From positions 67,680 through 131,679 of the forward strand of contig CAKZHP010000132.1 of NCBI GenBank assembly GCA_936924635.1: DNA of 64,000 nucleotides. The letters are read 5' to 3'. The notes below the pieces were generated by a model that searched no databases, was not told the DNA's origin, and saw nothing but the letters and a program-made list of their open reading frames with translations. The stretch comes from an uncultured Propionibacteriaceae bacterium (GTDB lineage: Bacteria > Actinomycetota > Actinomycetes > Propionibacteriales > Propionibacteriaceae). Below are positions 26,014 through 34,391 of this stretch, piece by piece; position 1 is the first letter of the stretch; every line of letters starts with the position of its first letter. Position numbers and translations under genes: made by a program.

Positions 26014-26466
26014 GTGACATCGCCCCACGACCCCTGGGCCCGCATCGCTGCGGAGTCGGAGCTGCGGCCCCCACGGGGCCCGGTGCAGGAGGTGCCCGGC
26101 TCCCCGGCCTCTGCGCAGAGCCACGACGGCCAGGTCGGGCCCCCGGTGACGCCCATCCGGCTCGACGAGGTCCCCGCTGCCGCAACGACGGCCGTCCCGA
26201 CCGGGCCCGCCCGGCCGACGGTCACCGACGTGCCGTACACCGCCCCGGTCGCCACGACGGAGCCGGTCGAGGTGGTGGCCGCGAACCCGTACCCGATGGC
26301 ACCCGCCCCAGACCAGGGGCCGCCACCCCCGCTGATCACCGAGGTGCCGGCCCCGGCCCCTGACCCGGCGCCGCCGCTGGTCGACCTGCCCGAGAACGCC
26401 AGCGCCGCCCCCGCGAAGACCTCCTGGTGGCAGGTCATGCTCGGCAAGGGCGGCGCGGGGGAGTGA
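26014..26466 (+). CDS. Pro/Ala-rich hypothetical protein
   Basis: 150 residues, about half Pro, Ala, Val and Thr, with no predicted membrane segment. Only the last part (ASAAPAKTSWWQVMLGKGG) looks like a defined motif, perhaps an amphipathic tail. GTG start with AGGAG 9 nt upstream. It is convergent with pstB. The family is not recognised; disordered cytoplasmic protein is the best description. Confidence 0.55.
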   Translation: MTSPHDPWARIAAESELRPPRGPVQEVPGSPASAQSHDGQVGPPVTPIRLDEVPAAATTAVPTGPARPTVTDVPYTAPVATTEPVEVVAANPYPMAPAPDQGPPPPLITEVPAPAPDPAPPLVDLPENASAAPAKTSWWQVMLGKGGAGE

Positions 26467-26478
26467 ACCCCTCAGGGA

Positions 26479-27255
26479 TCAGCCGAAGCGGCCGGTGATG
26501 TAGTCCTCGGTCGCCTTCTCGTCAGGGTTGGAGAAGATCTTCTCCGTGGCGTTGATCTCCACCAGCTTGCCGGGCTCTCCCTGGGCGGCCAGGTTGAAGA
26601 ACGCCGTCCGGTCGCTGACGCGCGACGCCTGCTGCATGTTGTGCGTCACGATCACCACCGTGTAGTCCTCCTTGAGCTCACCGATGAGGTCCTCGATGGC
26701 GAGCGTGGAGATGGGGTCCAGGGCCGAGCAGGGCTCGTCCATCAGCAGCACCTCGGGCCGCACCGCGATGGCGCGGGCGATGCAGAGACGCTGCTGCTGG
26801 CCGCCGGAGAGGGAGGTGCCGGCCCGGTTCAGGCGGTCCTTCACCTCGTTCCAGAGGTTGGCGCCCTTGAGAGAGGTCTCGACGGCCTCGTCCAGCGTCG
26901 ACTTGTTGCTGACGCCGTTGAGGCGCAGCCCCGCCACCACGTTGTCGTAGATCGACATCGACGGGAACGGGTTGGGCCGCTGGAACACCATGCCGACGTG
27001 ACGGCGCACGGCGACCGGGTCGACGCCCGGGCCGTACAGGTCGACGCCGTCGAGGGCGACCTTGCCCTTCGCGTACGCGCCGGGGATCACCTCGTGCATG
27101 CGGTTCAGCGTGCGCAGCACCGTCGACTTGCCGCAGCCGGAGGGGCCGATGAAGGCCGTGACCGTCCGGGGCTCGACCGTCAGCGAGACGTCCTGGACGG
27201 CCTTGAACGACCCGTAGAAGATGTCGAGGTTCTCGACGTCGATGCGCTTGGCCAT
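26479..27255 (-). CDS. pstB: Phosphate ABC transporter ATP-binding protein PstB
   Basis: 258-residue ATPase of the high-affinity phosphate importer. Walker A GPSGCGKST, Q-loop VFQRPNPFPSMSIYDNV, signature LSGGQQQRL, Walker B VLLMDEPCSALDP and the switch His in IVTHNM. PstB-specific NPFP and LDP(I/T)ST are present. Last gene of pstSCAB, one base downstream of pstA. No phoU follows in this window. Confidence 0.96.
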   Translation of the reverse strand: MAKRIDVENLDIFYGSFKAVQDVSLTVEPRTVTAFIGPSGCGKSTVLRTLNRMHEVIPGAYAKGKVALDGVDLYGPGVDPVAVRRHVGMVFQRPNPFPSMSIYDNVVAGLRLNGVSNKSTLDEAVETSLKGANLWNEVKDRLNRAGTSLSGGQQQRLCIARAIAVRPEVLLMDEPCSALDPISTLAIEDLIGELKEDYTVVIVTHNMQQASRVSDRTAFFNLAAQGEPGKLVEINATEKIFSNPDEKATEDYITGRFG

Positions 27256-27256
27256 G

Positions 27257-28156
27257 TCACTTGTCCTTCAGCTTGCTGGCGCGGGCGATCGCGCGCGCCA
27301 GGAGGTTGAGGCCCATCACGAGCAGGATGAGCGTGAGAGCGGCGCCCCAGACCCGGTCGTAGCCGGGGAGCGTCTCGGCCACGTCGCGGCCGGTGTTGAT
27401 CATCGTCGGCAGCGTGCCGATCGTCGGGCTGGTGGGAGACCAGTAGAGGTTGCGGGCGTAGGCGACGAGGATGAGCAGCGGCGCCGTCTCGCCCATGACC
27501 CGCGCCAGGCCGAGCACCACGCCGGTCGCGATGCCGGAGAACGCGGTCGGCACGACCACCTTCAGGATGGTCTTCCACTTCGGCACGCCCAGTGCGTACG
27601 ACGCCTCGCGCAGCGAGTCGGGCACCAGCTTGAGCATCTCCTCGGTGGACCTGAGCACGGTGGGCAGCATCAGCAGCACCAGCGAGATGGCGGCCGCGAT
27701 CACGCTGCGGCCGAGACCGAGGACGGTGATGAGGAGGGCGAAGACGAACAGGGCCGCGACGATCGAGGGGATGCCGGAGAGGATGTCGACCATGAAGGAG
27801 ACGACCCGCGCCGCCTTCGTGCCCCGGGCGTACTCGATGAGGAAGATCGCACCCAGGATGCCGATGGGCACCGCGATCACGGCCGTGATGAGGCCGATCT
27901 CGATCGTGCCCACGATGGCGTGCAGCGCGCCGCCGCCGGCCCGGCGGTCCGTGGTGCCGGCCAGGTCGCTCGTCCACCACTCGGCGCTGAGGATCACCGG
28001 CAGGCCCTTGGAGACGATGCTGACGAGGATCCACACCAGCGGGATGAGCGAGATCACGGCCGAGGCGTAGACGAGAACTCGAACGAGGGTGTCGACGGTC
28101 TTGCGGGTGCCACCGGCACCGCGCAGGTCCATCGCGGTCTGGGTCGCGGCGCTCAC
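27257..28156 (-). CDS. pstA: Phosphate ABC transporter permease PstA
   Basis: 299 residues, six membrane segments. The cytoplasmic EAA loop reads LREASYALGVPKWKTILKVV. FSGIATGVVLGLARVMGETAPLL is the conserved PstA segment. GTG start overlaps the pstC stop by 4 nt. Confidence 0.95.
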   Translation of the reverse strand: MSAATQTAMDLRGAGGTRKTVDTLVRVLVYASAVISLIPLVWILVSIVSKGLPVILSAEWWTSDLAGTTDRRAGGGALHAIVGTIEIGLITAVIAVPIGILGAIFLIEYARGTKAARVVSFMVDILSGIPSIVAALFVFALLITVLGLGRSVIAAAISLVLLMLPTVLRSTEEMLKLVPDSLREASYALGVPKWKTILKVVVPTAFSGIATGVVLGLARVMGETAPLLILVAYARNLYWSPTSPTIGTLPTMINTGRDVAETLPGYDRVWGAALTLILLVMGLNLLARAIARASKLKDK

Positions 28157-29340
28157 TTCGTCTTCTTCCTGTCGGCGATCACCCGCGCGATCGCGTTGAC
28201 CGCGAAGGTCACGACGAACAGCACGAGGCCGGCGGCGATGTAGGCGCCGGTCTTCGACGGGGTGTCGAACTCCGCGGCGTTGTTGGCGATCTTCGAGGCG
28301 AACGTCTCACCGCCGGCGAAGAGGCTGACGTTGATGCCGGGGTCGTTCGTGGTGGAGAGGATGATCATGACCGCGACGGTCTCGCCGAGCGCGCGGCCGA
28401 GGCCGAGCATGGAGGCGGCGACGACGCCGGAGCGGCCGTACGGGATCACCGCGGTGCGGATCATCTCCCACTTCGTGGCGCCCAGCGCGAGGGCTGCCTC
28501 GACGTGGTCACGCGGGGTCTGCACGAACACGTCACGTGACATCGCCGAGACGATGGGCAGGATCATGATGGCCAGCACGATGGAGGCCGTCATGACGTTG
28601 CCCGTGGAGGAGACGCCCGGGCCGAAGATCGGGATCCACCCCAGGGTGCGCTCCAGCCAGGCGTAGAACGGCGCGAGCGCCGGCCCCAGGAGCTTCAAAC
28701 CCCACAGGCCGAAGACGATCGAGGGCACCGCGGCGAGCAGGTCGATGAGGAAGCCGATGACGTTGCCGACACGTGGCTTCAGGTACTGCGTGACCAGCAG
28801 GGCCGTGCCGACCGCGACCGGCACCGCGAGGATCATCGCGACGACCGACGACAGCACGGTGGTCCACAGCAGCCCGGCGATGCCGAAGGCCAGCTCGCCG
28901 CCGCTCACCTGCCAGCTGGTGGAGGTGAAGAAGTTCTCCTTGTTCGCCGCGAGGCTCGGGACGGCCACCCAGGCGAGGAAGGCACCGACGAAGACGACGA
29001 GACCCACGATGAAGAAGGCCGCGGCGTACGCGGCCCCGCGGAAAGCGCGGTCGGGGCCGTGACCGATGGGCGCGAGATCGACGCCCTGGGCCTGCGCCTG
29101 GGCGATGGCCTGCTGCTGCTCGGCCGCGGTGGGCTCCGCCTCCACGACCGGCATGGCAGCCACGGCAGGGGCGTCATCGGTCGCGCGCAGGCCGGTGCCG
29201 ACGCTGGTGGCGGCGGCCGCCGGGGCTGCCGGCTCGGGGGTCGAGCTGTGCTCGGGTGCGGCAGCCTCGACGACCGGCTCGGCACCCGCGGTGTCGCTGG
29301 GGGTTCTGTTCACATCAGGACCTTCATGCTCGGTGGTCAT
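28153..29340 (-). CDS. pstC: Phosphate ABC transporter permease PstC
   Basis: 395 residues. Six membrane segments in the C-terminal 300 residues, EAA loop HVEAALALGATKWEMIRTAV and conserved GLGRALGETVAVMII. It has an unusual N-terminal extension of about 95 residues, rich in Ala, Pro and Glu, before the first helix. ATG 29340 is 2 nt after GGAGGA, which is tight; the GTG at 29313 has GAAGG with 7-nt spacing and may be the real start, giving 386 residues. Confidence 0.93.
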   Translation of the reverse strand: MTTEHEGPDVNRTPSDTAGAEPVVEAAAPEHSSTPEPAAPAAAATSVGTGLRATDDAPAVAAMPVVEAEPTAAEQQQAIAQAQAQGVDLAPIGHGPDRAFRGAAYAAAFFIVGLVVFVGAFLAWVAVPSLAANKENFFTSTSWQVSGGELAFGIAGLLWTTVLSSVVAMILAVPVAVGTALLVTQYLKPRVGNVIGFLIDLLAAVPSIVFGLWGLKLLGPALAPFYAWLERTLGWIPIFGPGVSSTGNVMTASIVLAIMILPIVSAMSRDVFVQTPRDHVEAALALGATKWEMIRTAVIPYGRSGVVAASMLGLGRALGETVAVMIILSTTNDPGINVSLFAGGETFASKIANNAAEFDTPSKTGAYIAAGLVLFVVTFAVNAIARVIADRKKTK

Positions 29341-29358
29341 GCTCCTCCGGGTGGGACT

Positions 29359-29398
29359 GGAGCGACCCCCGGCGCCTGTGGACGCCGAGGGCCGCTCC
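29359..29398 (-). other. Strong stem-loop between pstS and pstC
   Basis: Two 16-nt arms, GGAGCGACCCCCGGCG and CGCCGAGGGCCGCTCC, pair at 14 of 16 positions around an 8-nt loop, 29 nt after the pstS stop. In pst operons such intergenic hairpins act as partial terminators or 3' stabilisers, so that the binding protein is made in excess of the membrane parts. That role is inferred here. Confidence 0.6.
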
Positions 29399-29426
29399 GT
29401 CGTGGATCGGTCAGCGACCTCGGGGA

Positions 29427-30536
29427 CTACTTGATCTCCTTGACCGCAGCCTGCACCTTCTGCTGCATGGAGGAGGGCAGCGGGGCGTAGCCGAGGGCCT
29501 CCAGGTCGGCCTGGCCGTCCTTCGACGCGAAGAAGCCCAGGAAGTCCTTCAGCAGGGCGGTCTTGTCGGCGTCGAGGCCGGAGGAGCAGACGATCTCGTA
29601 GGTCACCAGGATGGCCGGGTAGGCGCCCTGGGCCTTCGTGGCGTAGTCGATGTCGAGCTTCAGGTCGTTGCCGGTGCCACTCACCTTGGCCGCGTCGAGC
29701 GCCTTGCCGACGTTGGCGGAGGTCAGCTCCACCGCGCCGGAGCCCATGTCGAGCTGCGAGATGCCGAGCTTGTTGTCCTTGGCGTAGCTCCACTCGAGGT
29801 AGCCGATCGAGCCCGGAGTGGCCTTGACGGCCTCGGCGACACCGGAGGACTTGTTCTTGCCCTCGCCCACGCCCTTCCAGGCCTTCGACGCGTCGGTCGT
29901 CCAGGACGACGGGGCAGCGGCCTTGAGGAACTTGGTCACGTTCTCGGTGGTGCCCGACTCGTCGGAGCGGAAGAAGACCGTGATCTTGTCGCCGGGGAGC
30001 TTGGCGTCGGGGTTGATCTTGGCGATGGCCGGGTCGTTCCAGGTGGTGATCTTGCCCGTGAAGATCTGGGCCAGCACGTCGGGGGTCATGACCAGCTTGG
30101 TGACGCCGTTCAGGTTGTACGAGAACGCGACCGGGCCGACGACCATGGGCAGGTTCCAGGCCGGAGCAGACTTGCAGCGCGAGGCGGCAGCGGTGGCCTC
30201 CTCGGCCTTCAGCGCAGAGTCGGAGCCGCCGAAGTCGACCAGGCCGGCGTTGAAGTTCTTGATGCCGGCGCCGGAGCCCGAGGGGTTGTACTCGATCTTG
30301 GCCTTGTCCTTGCACTGCTTGTTGTAGGCCGCGACGACTTCGTCGATGGCGTTCTTCTGCGCCGAGGAGCCCTCGCCGGTCAGCTTGCCGGAGGGGCAGA
30401 CGAGCGCCGCGGCCTGTCCGGAGCTGTTGGCGTCGGGCGCGGGGGTCCCGCCGGGAGTCGTGGACGAGCTGCACGCGGTGAACGAAAGAGTGCCGAGAGC
30501 GGCGATCGCCGCGATCTTCGCTGCACGAGTGGTCAC
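29427..30536 (-). CDS. pstS: Phosphate-binding lipoprotein PstS
   Basis: 369 residues. Lipobox LSFTACSS near residue 22. Phosphate-binding motifs of the PstS family: LTGEGSSAQKNAI near the start of the mature domain, NPSGSGAGIKNF, FGGSDSALK and FFRSDESGTTENVTKFL. GTG 30536 is chosen because GAAGGA lies 6 nt upstream and the signal peptide starts there; the frame is open further upstream without homology. First gene of pstSCAB, controlled from the PHO-box-like repeat upstream. Confidence 0.95.
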   Translation of the reverse strand: MTTRAAKIAAIAALGTLSFTACSSSTTPGGTPAPDANSSGQAAALVCPSGKLTGEGSSAQKNAIDEVVAAYNKQCKDKAKIEYNPSGSGAGIKNFNAGLVDFGGSDSALKAEEATAAASRCKSAPAWNLPMVVGPVAFSYNLNGVTKLVMTPDVLAQIFTGKITTWNDPAIAKINPDAKLPGDKITVFFRSDESGTTENVTKFLKAAAPSSWTTDASKAWKGVGEGKNKSSGVAEAVKATPGSIGYLEWSYAKDNKLGISQLDMGSGAVELTSANVGKALDAAKVSGTGNDLKLDIDYATKAQGAYPAILVTYEIVCSSGLDADKTALLKDFLGFFASKDGQADLEALGYAPLPSSMQQKVQAAVKEIK

Positions 30537-30600
30537 AACAGTTCCTTCGGGTCGAGATCCGGCACCTTTGGCCGGGGGAGCTGAGCGCTCCACGTCGCTG

Positions 30601-30655
30601 ACGCTAGAGAGGGCATGTGACCGGATCTCCCGGCTGGGGTGAACGGGAGGTGAAC
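30601..30655 (-). promoter_or_regulatory. PHO-box-like direct repeat and pstS promoter
   Basis: On the minus strand GTTCACC occurs twice exactly 11 nt apart (30638-30644 and 30649-30655 on the plus strand as GGTGAAC). This spacing and sequence match the PhoP direct-repeat units known in Actinobacteria. About 30 nt downstream, TAGCGT at 30601-30606 can serve as the pstS -10, about 65 nt before the GTG. Phosphate-starvation control of pstSCAB is inferred. Confidence 0.7.
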
Positions 30656-30774
30656 GGGGGCGGTCACCCCTGGAGAGGTGGTCGGGAAAGCGGTTGCCCC
30701 CACCGGGAGAGTGCAGCATGATGGGCACGAAGATCGGTCGAAGGTGGCCGACAGGTGAACGAAGGAGCCTGCCC

Positions 30775-31542
30775 GTGCCCGTGGCGATGGTGACAGGAGG
30801 TAGCCGGGGGATCGGCCGCGGCATCACGGAGCGGTTGCTGGGCGACGGCTGGCAGGTGTCGATCCTCGCCACGCGGCCCGCGCCGGCCGACGTGCTCGAC
30901 GCGCTGGGCGCGCTGGGCGAGGTGTCGTACACGGCGGGCAGCATCGCCGAGCCCGACGACCACCGCCGCTATCTCCAGCAGACCCTGGACGCGTTCGGCC
31001 GGGTGGACGCGCTGGTGAACAACGCCGGCGTCGCCCCGAGCGTGCGCGACGACATCCTGGAGGCCACCACCGAGGAGTTCGACCGGGTGCTGGGGATCAA
31101 CCTGCGCGGCCCGTACTTCCTCACCCAGCTGGTCGCCAACCAGATGGTCGCCCAGCGCGGCGCCGAGGTGCCGACCGACCGGCCGTGCGGCACGGTCGTC
31201 AACGTCTCCAGCATCTCGGCCACGACGGTGTCGACGAACCGCGGTGAGTACTGCATCTCCAAGGCCGGGGTCGCCATGGCGACCCAGCTCTGGGCCGCCA
31301 GGCTCGCGCCCGAGGGGATCGTCGTGTACGAGGTGCGGCCGGGCGTGATCGCCACCGACATGACCGCAGGGGTTCAGGAGAAGTACGACGCGCTGTTCGC
31401 GAACGGGCTCGCCCCGATGCCGCGCTGGGGCACCACTGCCGACGTCGCCGGGGCGGTGTCGCTGCTGGTCAGCGGCCAGATGCCGTACTCCACCGGAGAC
31501 GTCATCACTGTCGGCGGCGGCATGCAGATCCCGAGGCTCTGA
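30775..31542 (+). CDS. SDR family oxidoreductase (3-ketoacyl-ACP reductase-like)
   Basis: 255 residues. Cofactor motif VTGGSRGIGRGITE, LVNNAGVAP, Ser in VVNVSSISATTV, Tyr-x3-Lys in EYCISKAGVAM, and ATDMTAGVQ after the PG loop. SDRs of this kind in sugar loci often oxidise a sugar or polyol. GTG 30775 has GAAGGAG with 7-nt spacing. Its stop overlaps the next start (TGATG), so it works with the flavoprotein behind it. Confidence 0.87.
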   Translation: MPVAMVTGGSRGIGRGITERLLGDGWQVSILATRPAPADVLDALGALGEVSYTAGSIAEPDDHRRYLQQTLDAFGRVDALVNNAGVAPSVRDDILEATTEEFDRVLGINLRGPYFLTQLVANQMVAQRGAEVPTDRPCGTVVNVSSISATTVSTNRGEYCISKAGVAMATQLWAARLAPEGIVVYEVRPGVIATDMTAGVQEKYDALFANGLAPMPRWGTTADVAGAVSLLVSGQMPYSTGDVITVGGGMQIPRL

Positions 31543-33551
31543 TGCAGTCGCTGACCGTGGCCGGGCGGGAGATCCCGGTCGTCACCGCGAACACCGTGGT
31601 GGTCGGCACCGGGGCTGCGGGCTACTGCGCCGCCGACCGGCTCGCGATGTTCGGCACCGACGACGTGGTCGTCGTCACCGACAAGATCCGCGCCGGAGCG
31701 TCCCGGAACGCGGGGTCAGACAAGCAGACCTACTACAAGCTGACGCTCTCGGGTGCCGAGCCCGACTCGGTGCGCTCCATGGCCGAGACCCTGTTCGCCG
31801 GCGGCTCCATGGACGGTGACATCGCGCTCGCCGAGGCCGCCTGGAGCGCGCGCTGCTTCTTCCACCTCGTCGAGTCGGGCGTGCCGTTCCCGCACGCGCG
31901 GTCGGGGGAGTTCGTCGGCTACAAGACCGACCACGACCCCCGGCAGCGCGCGACGTCGGTCGGCCCGTACACGTCGAAGACCATGGTCGAGCGCCTTGAG
32001 GCTCGCGTGACCGGGCGCGGCACCCGGGTGATCGACGCCTGCCGCGTGGTCGACCTGGTCGTGCGCGACGGGGCGGTGGTCGGGCTGCTGTGCCTCAAGA
32101 CCGACGTGCCCGAGGGCGACGAGAGCCGGTTCCTGCTGCTGCGCTGCACCAACCTCGTGTACGCCACGGGTGGCCCGGCCGGCATGTACGCCGACGCGGT
32201 CTACCCGCACGGCCAGTGGGGGGCCAACGGGGCGGCGCTGCGGGCCGGGGTCCGCGGCAAGAACCTCACCGAGTGGCAGTTCGGGCTGGCGTCGATCAAG
32301 CCGCGGTGGAACGTCTCCGGCACGTACATGCAGGTCGTGCCGCGGTTTGTCTCCACCGACGCCGACGGCGGCGACGAGCGGGAGTTCCTCACCGAGGCCA
32401 TCAGTGACCCGGGCCGGCTGATGAGCCTGGTGTTCCTCAAGGGCTACCAGTGGCCGTTCGACATCCGCAAGGCGCGGGACGGCTCCTCGCTGGTCGACCT
32501 GCTGGTCTACCAGGAGCGCGTGCTGCGCGGGCGGCGGGTCTTCCTCGACTTCCGTACGAACCCGGGCGGTGGGTCGTTCGACGCGTCGCTGCTCAGCCCG
32601 GAGGCGTACGACTACCTCGACCGTGCCGGCGTGGTCGCGCTGGGTGACTCGACGCCGATCCAGCGGCTGCAGCACATGAACCGGCCGTCGTACGACTTCT
32701 ACCTGGAGCGCAACCCGCGGATCGACCTGGAGACCGACATGCTCGAGGTCGCCGTGTGCGCGCAGCACAACAACGGCGGGCTCGCGGTCGACCAGTGGTG
32801 GCACTCGAACCTGGAGGGCTTCTTCCCGGTCGGCGAGGCGGCCGGGGCGCACGGCATCTACCGGCCGGGCGGTGCCGCGCTGAACTCGGGCCAGGTGGGG
32901 GCGACGCGAGCCGCGACGTACATCGCCGCCCGACGCACATCGGCGCCTGCGGAGGACGGCGTGTACGAAGGTGCGGCCACCCCCGTGGTCGAGGCGGCTC
33001 TCGCCCTGCTGGACGCGGCCACCGGGCGCGCGGCCTCGGCCGAGGACACCACCGACGCGCTGCTCCGGGAGTGCACCGAGCTGATGAGCTCGCACGCCGG
33101 CGTGGTGCGCTCCCGGGCCTCGATCGGTGACGCGCTGGAACAGGTCAGGCACTGGCTCGATGCGTACGCAACCGAGGCTGTCGCCGACCCCACCAGCCGC
33201 CGCTCGGTCAACCGGCTGTTCCTGATCCGCGACATCCTCACCTCGCAGCGGGTCTACCTGCAGGCGATGGCCGACTACCTCGACCACGGCGGCCGCTCGC
33301 GCGGCTCGGTGCTCTACACCGACGAGGCGGGCACGCTGCCGCTCGACGGGCCCGGTGGCGTGGAGCTCGACCTGCCGGAGATCTTCCGCTTCGAGCTGGA
33401 GGACGGCCTGACCGACGTGATCCAGGAGGTCGCGTGGGACGGCCAGGGGGACCCGAGCTTTGACTGGCGCCCCGTACGCCCGATCCCGAGCGACGACGAG
33501 TTCTTCGAGAACGTCTGGCGGCACTACCGCGACGACAAGAACGTCTACTAG
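31542..33551 (+). CDS. FAD-dependent dehydrogenase of the fumarate reductase/aspartate oxidase family
   Basis: 669 residues. N-terminal FAD motif TVVVGTGAAGYCAADRLAMF, substrate-domain features (GASRNAGSDKQTYYKL, YATGGPAGMYADAVYPHGQW) and a C-terminal FAD segment EGFFPVGEAAGAHGIYRPGG. The last 170 residues form a helical domain like that of succinate dehydrogenase flavoproteins (RASIGDALEQVRHWLDAYAT). No partner iron-sulfur or membrane subunit is encoded nearby, so it may be a soluble dehydrogenase. Coupled to the SDR. The substrate is unknown. Confidence 0.82.
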   Translation: MQSLTVAGREIPVVTANTVVVGTGAAGYCAADRLAMFGTDDVVVVTDKIRAGASRNAGSDKQTYYKLTLSGAEPDSVRSMAETLFAGGSMDGDIALAEAAWSARCFFHLVESGVPFPHARSGEFVGYKTDHDPRQRATSVGPYTSKTMVERLEARVTGRGTRVIDACRVVDLVVRDGAVVGLLCLKTDVPEGDESRFLLLRCTNLVYATGGPAGMYADAVYPHGQWGANGAALRAGVRGKNLTEWQFGLASIKPRWNVSGTYMQVVPRFVSTDADGGDEREFLTEAISDPGRLMSLVFLKGYQWPFDIRKARDGSSLVDLLVYQERVLRGRRVFLDFRTNPGGGSFDASLLSPEAYDYLDRAGVVALGDSTPIQRLQHMNRPSYDFYLERNPRIDLETDMLEVAVCAQHNNGGLAVDQWWHSNLEGFFPVGEAAGAHGIYRPGGAALNSGQVGATRAATYIAARRTSAPAEDGVYEGAATPVVEAALALLDAATGRAASAEDTTDALLRECTELMSSHAGVVRSRASIGDALEQVRHWLDAYATEAVADPTSRRSVNRLFLIRDILTSQRVYLQAMADYLDHGGRSRGSVLYTDEAGTLPLDGPGGVELDLPEIFRFELEDGLTDVIQEVAWDGQGDPSFDWRPVRPIPSDDEFFENVWRHYRDDKNVY

Positions 33552-33581
33552 CCCCGTACGGTCCCGCGGGAACGTCTCTGG

Positions 33582-33815
33582 TCAGTCGCGGTCGGCGACC
33601 ACGTAGGCGGTGCCCGCCGCAGCCGCGCTGGCGACGGCGACCGAGGGCCAGGCGCCGATGGTCTTGGCCAGCGGGTGGGACAGGCCGAAGGAGCCGATGT
33701 ACAAGGCGGTGAGCCCGGCCGTGGTGGCAGGGCCCCGCTTGGCCAACCAGGTGCGCCCAGCGAGCGGCCCGCAGGCCCCGAGGACGGCGCCGCTCAGAGA
33801 ACGGACGCCGGTGAC
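33582..33815 (-). pseudogene. Fragment encoding a small hydrophobic protein
   Basis: The frame ending at 33582 reads SGAVLGACGPLAGRTWLAKR, then TTAGLTALYIGSFGLSHPLA and TIGAWPSVAVASAAAAGTAY, two probable membrane helices. No start codon with a ribosome site is evident, and the 5' end overlaps the broken kinase gene. It may be the tail of a deleted gene or an unrecognised small membrane protein. Confidence 0.4.
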
Positions 33816-34385
33816 GCGAGCGGTGAGATCGCCGCGTGACGCTCCTGCTCGAACGCGGTGTTGCCGACCTGGAACGCCCAGACGGTGGTGCCGATCGCAT
33901 CCCGGGCGCGGGCGCGCTGCCAGGCGGCGGCATCGGCCAGGCATGGGTCGCTGCCGTAGCCTGCGACGAAGGCGCGGTCCAGGCGGGCATCCGCAGGGCA
34001 AGACCGGCCTGCGCGACCATGCTCGGGTCTGCCTCCCACGGGCTCCCCAGCAGCAGCTCGCCTGGAAGGTAGGCGGTGAGCAGCAGCTTCGGCTCGCAGT
34101 CGGCGTGCACCAGGCGGGCGGCCAGCCCGCGCCCCACCAGCGGCGCCGTCCACTGCTGGTGCGCCGTGATCTCCCTCGCGATGTGGTGACCCTGCTGGCC
34201 GCCGGCCTTGAGGATGAGCCGGCCGCTCGGCGCGTCCAGCTCCACGACGTGGGTCTCGACGAGACCCCAGCTGTGTCACGCACCACCTCGTGGTCGGGGA
34301 GCCACTCCTGGAGCAGCTGACGCTGCCGGGGGCTGAGCGGTCGAGCGGGTTCACACCAGCAGTCTGGCCCGTTCTCGCCGGCCAC
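33794..34385 (-). pseudogene. Broken aminoglycoside phosphotransferase-like kinase gene
   Basis: Three pieces in three frames form an APH-fold protein. From about 34350, RPLSPRQRQLLQEWLPDHEV; after a frameshift near 34270, SWGLVETHVVELDAPSGRLI then LKAGGQQGHHIAREITAHQQ (the ATP-binding lobe with its Lys) and LLLTAYLPGELLLG. After about 33980 there is a C-terminal piece, RAFVAGYGSDPCLADAAAWQ to VWAFQVGNTAFEQERHAAI. The HGD catalytic loop and DxD, which should lie between the last two, are missing, so about 100 residues were deleted as well. Non-functional. Confidence 0.72.
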
Positions 34386-34391
34386 CGCTCA

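Noticed and set aside
26014..26466. A Pst accessory role for the Pro-rich protein
   Set aside because: It is convergent with pstB and shares no promoter with the pst operon. Composition alone is not evidence.
30660..30672. A third PHO-box unit (GGTCACC) next to the two repeats
   Set aside because: It is in the opposite orientation and out of the 11-nt phase.
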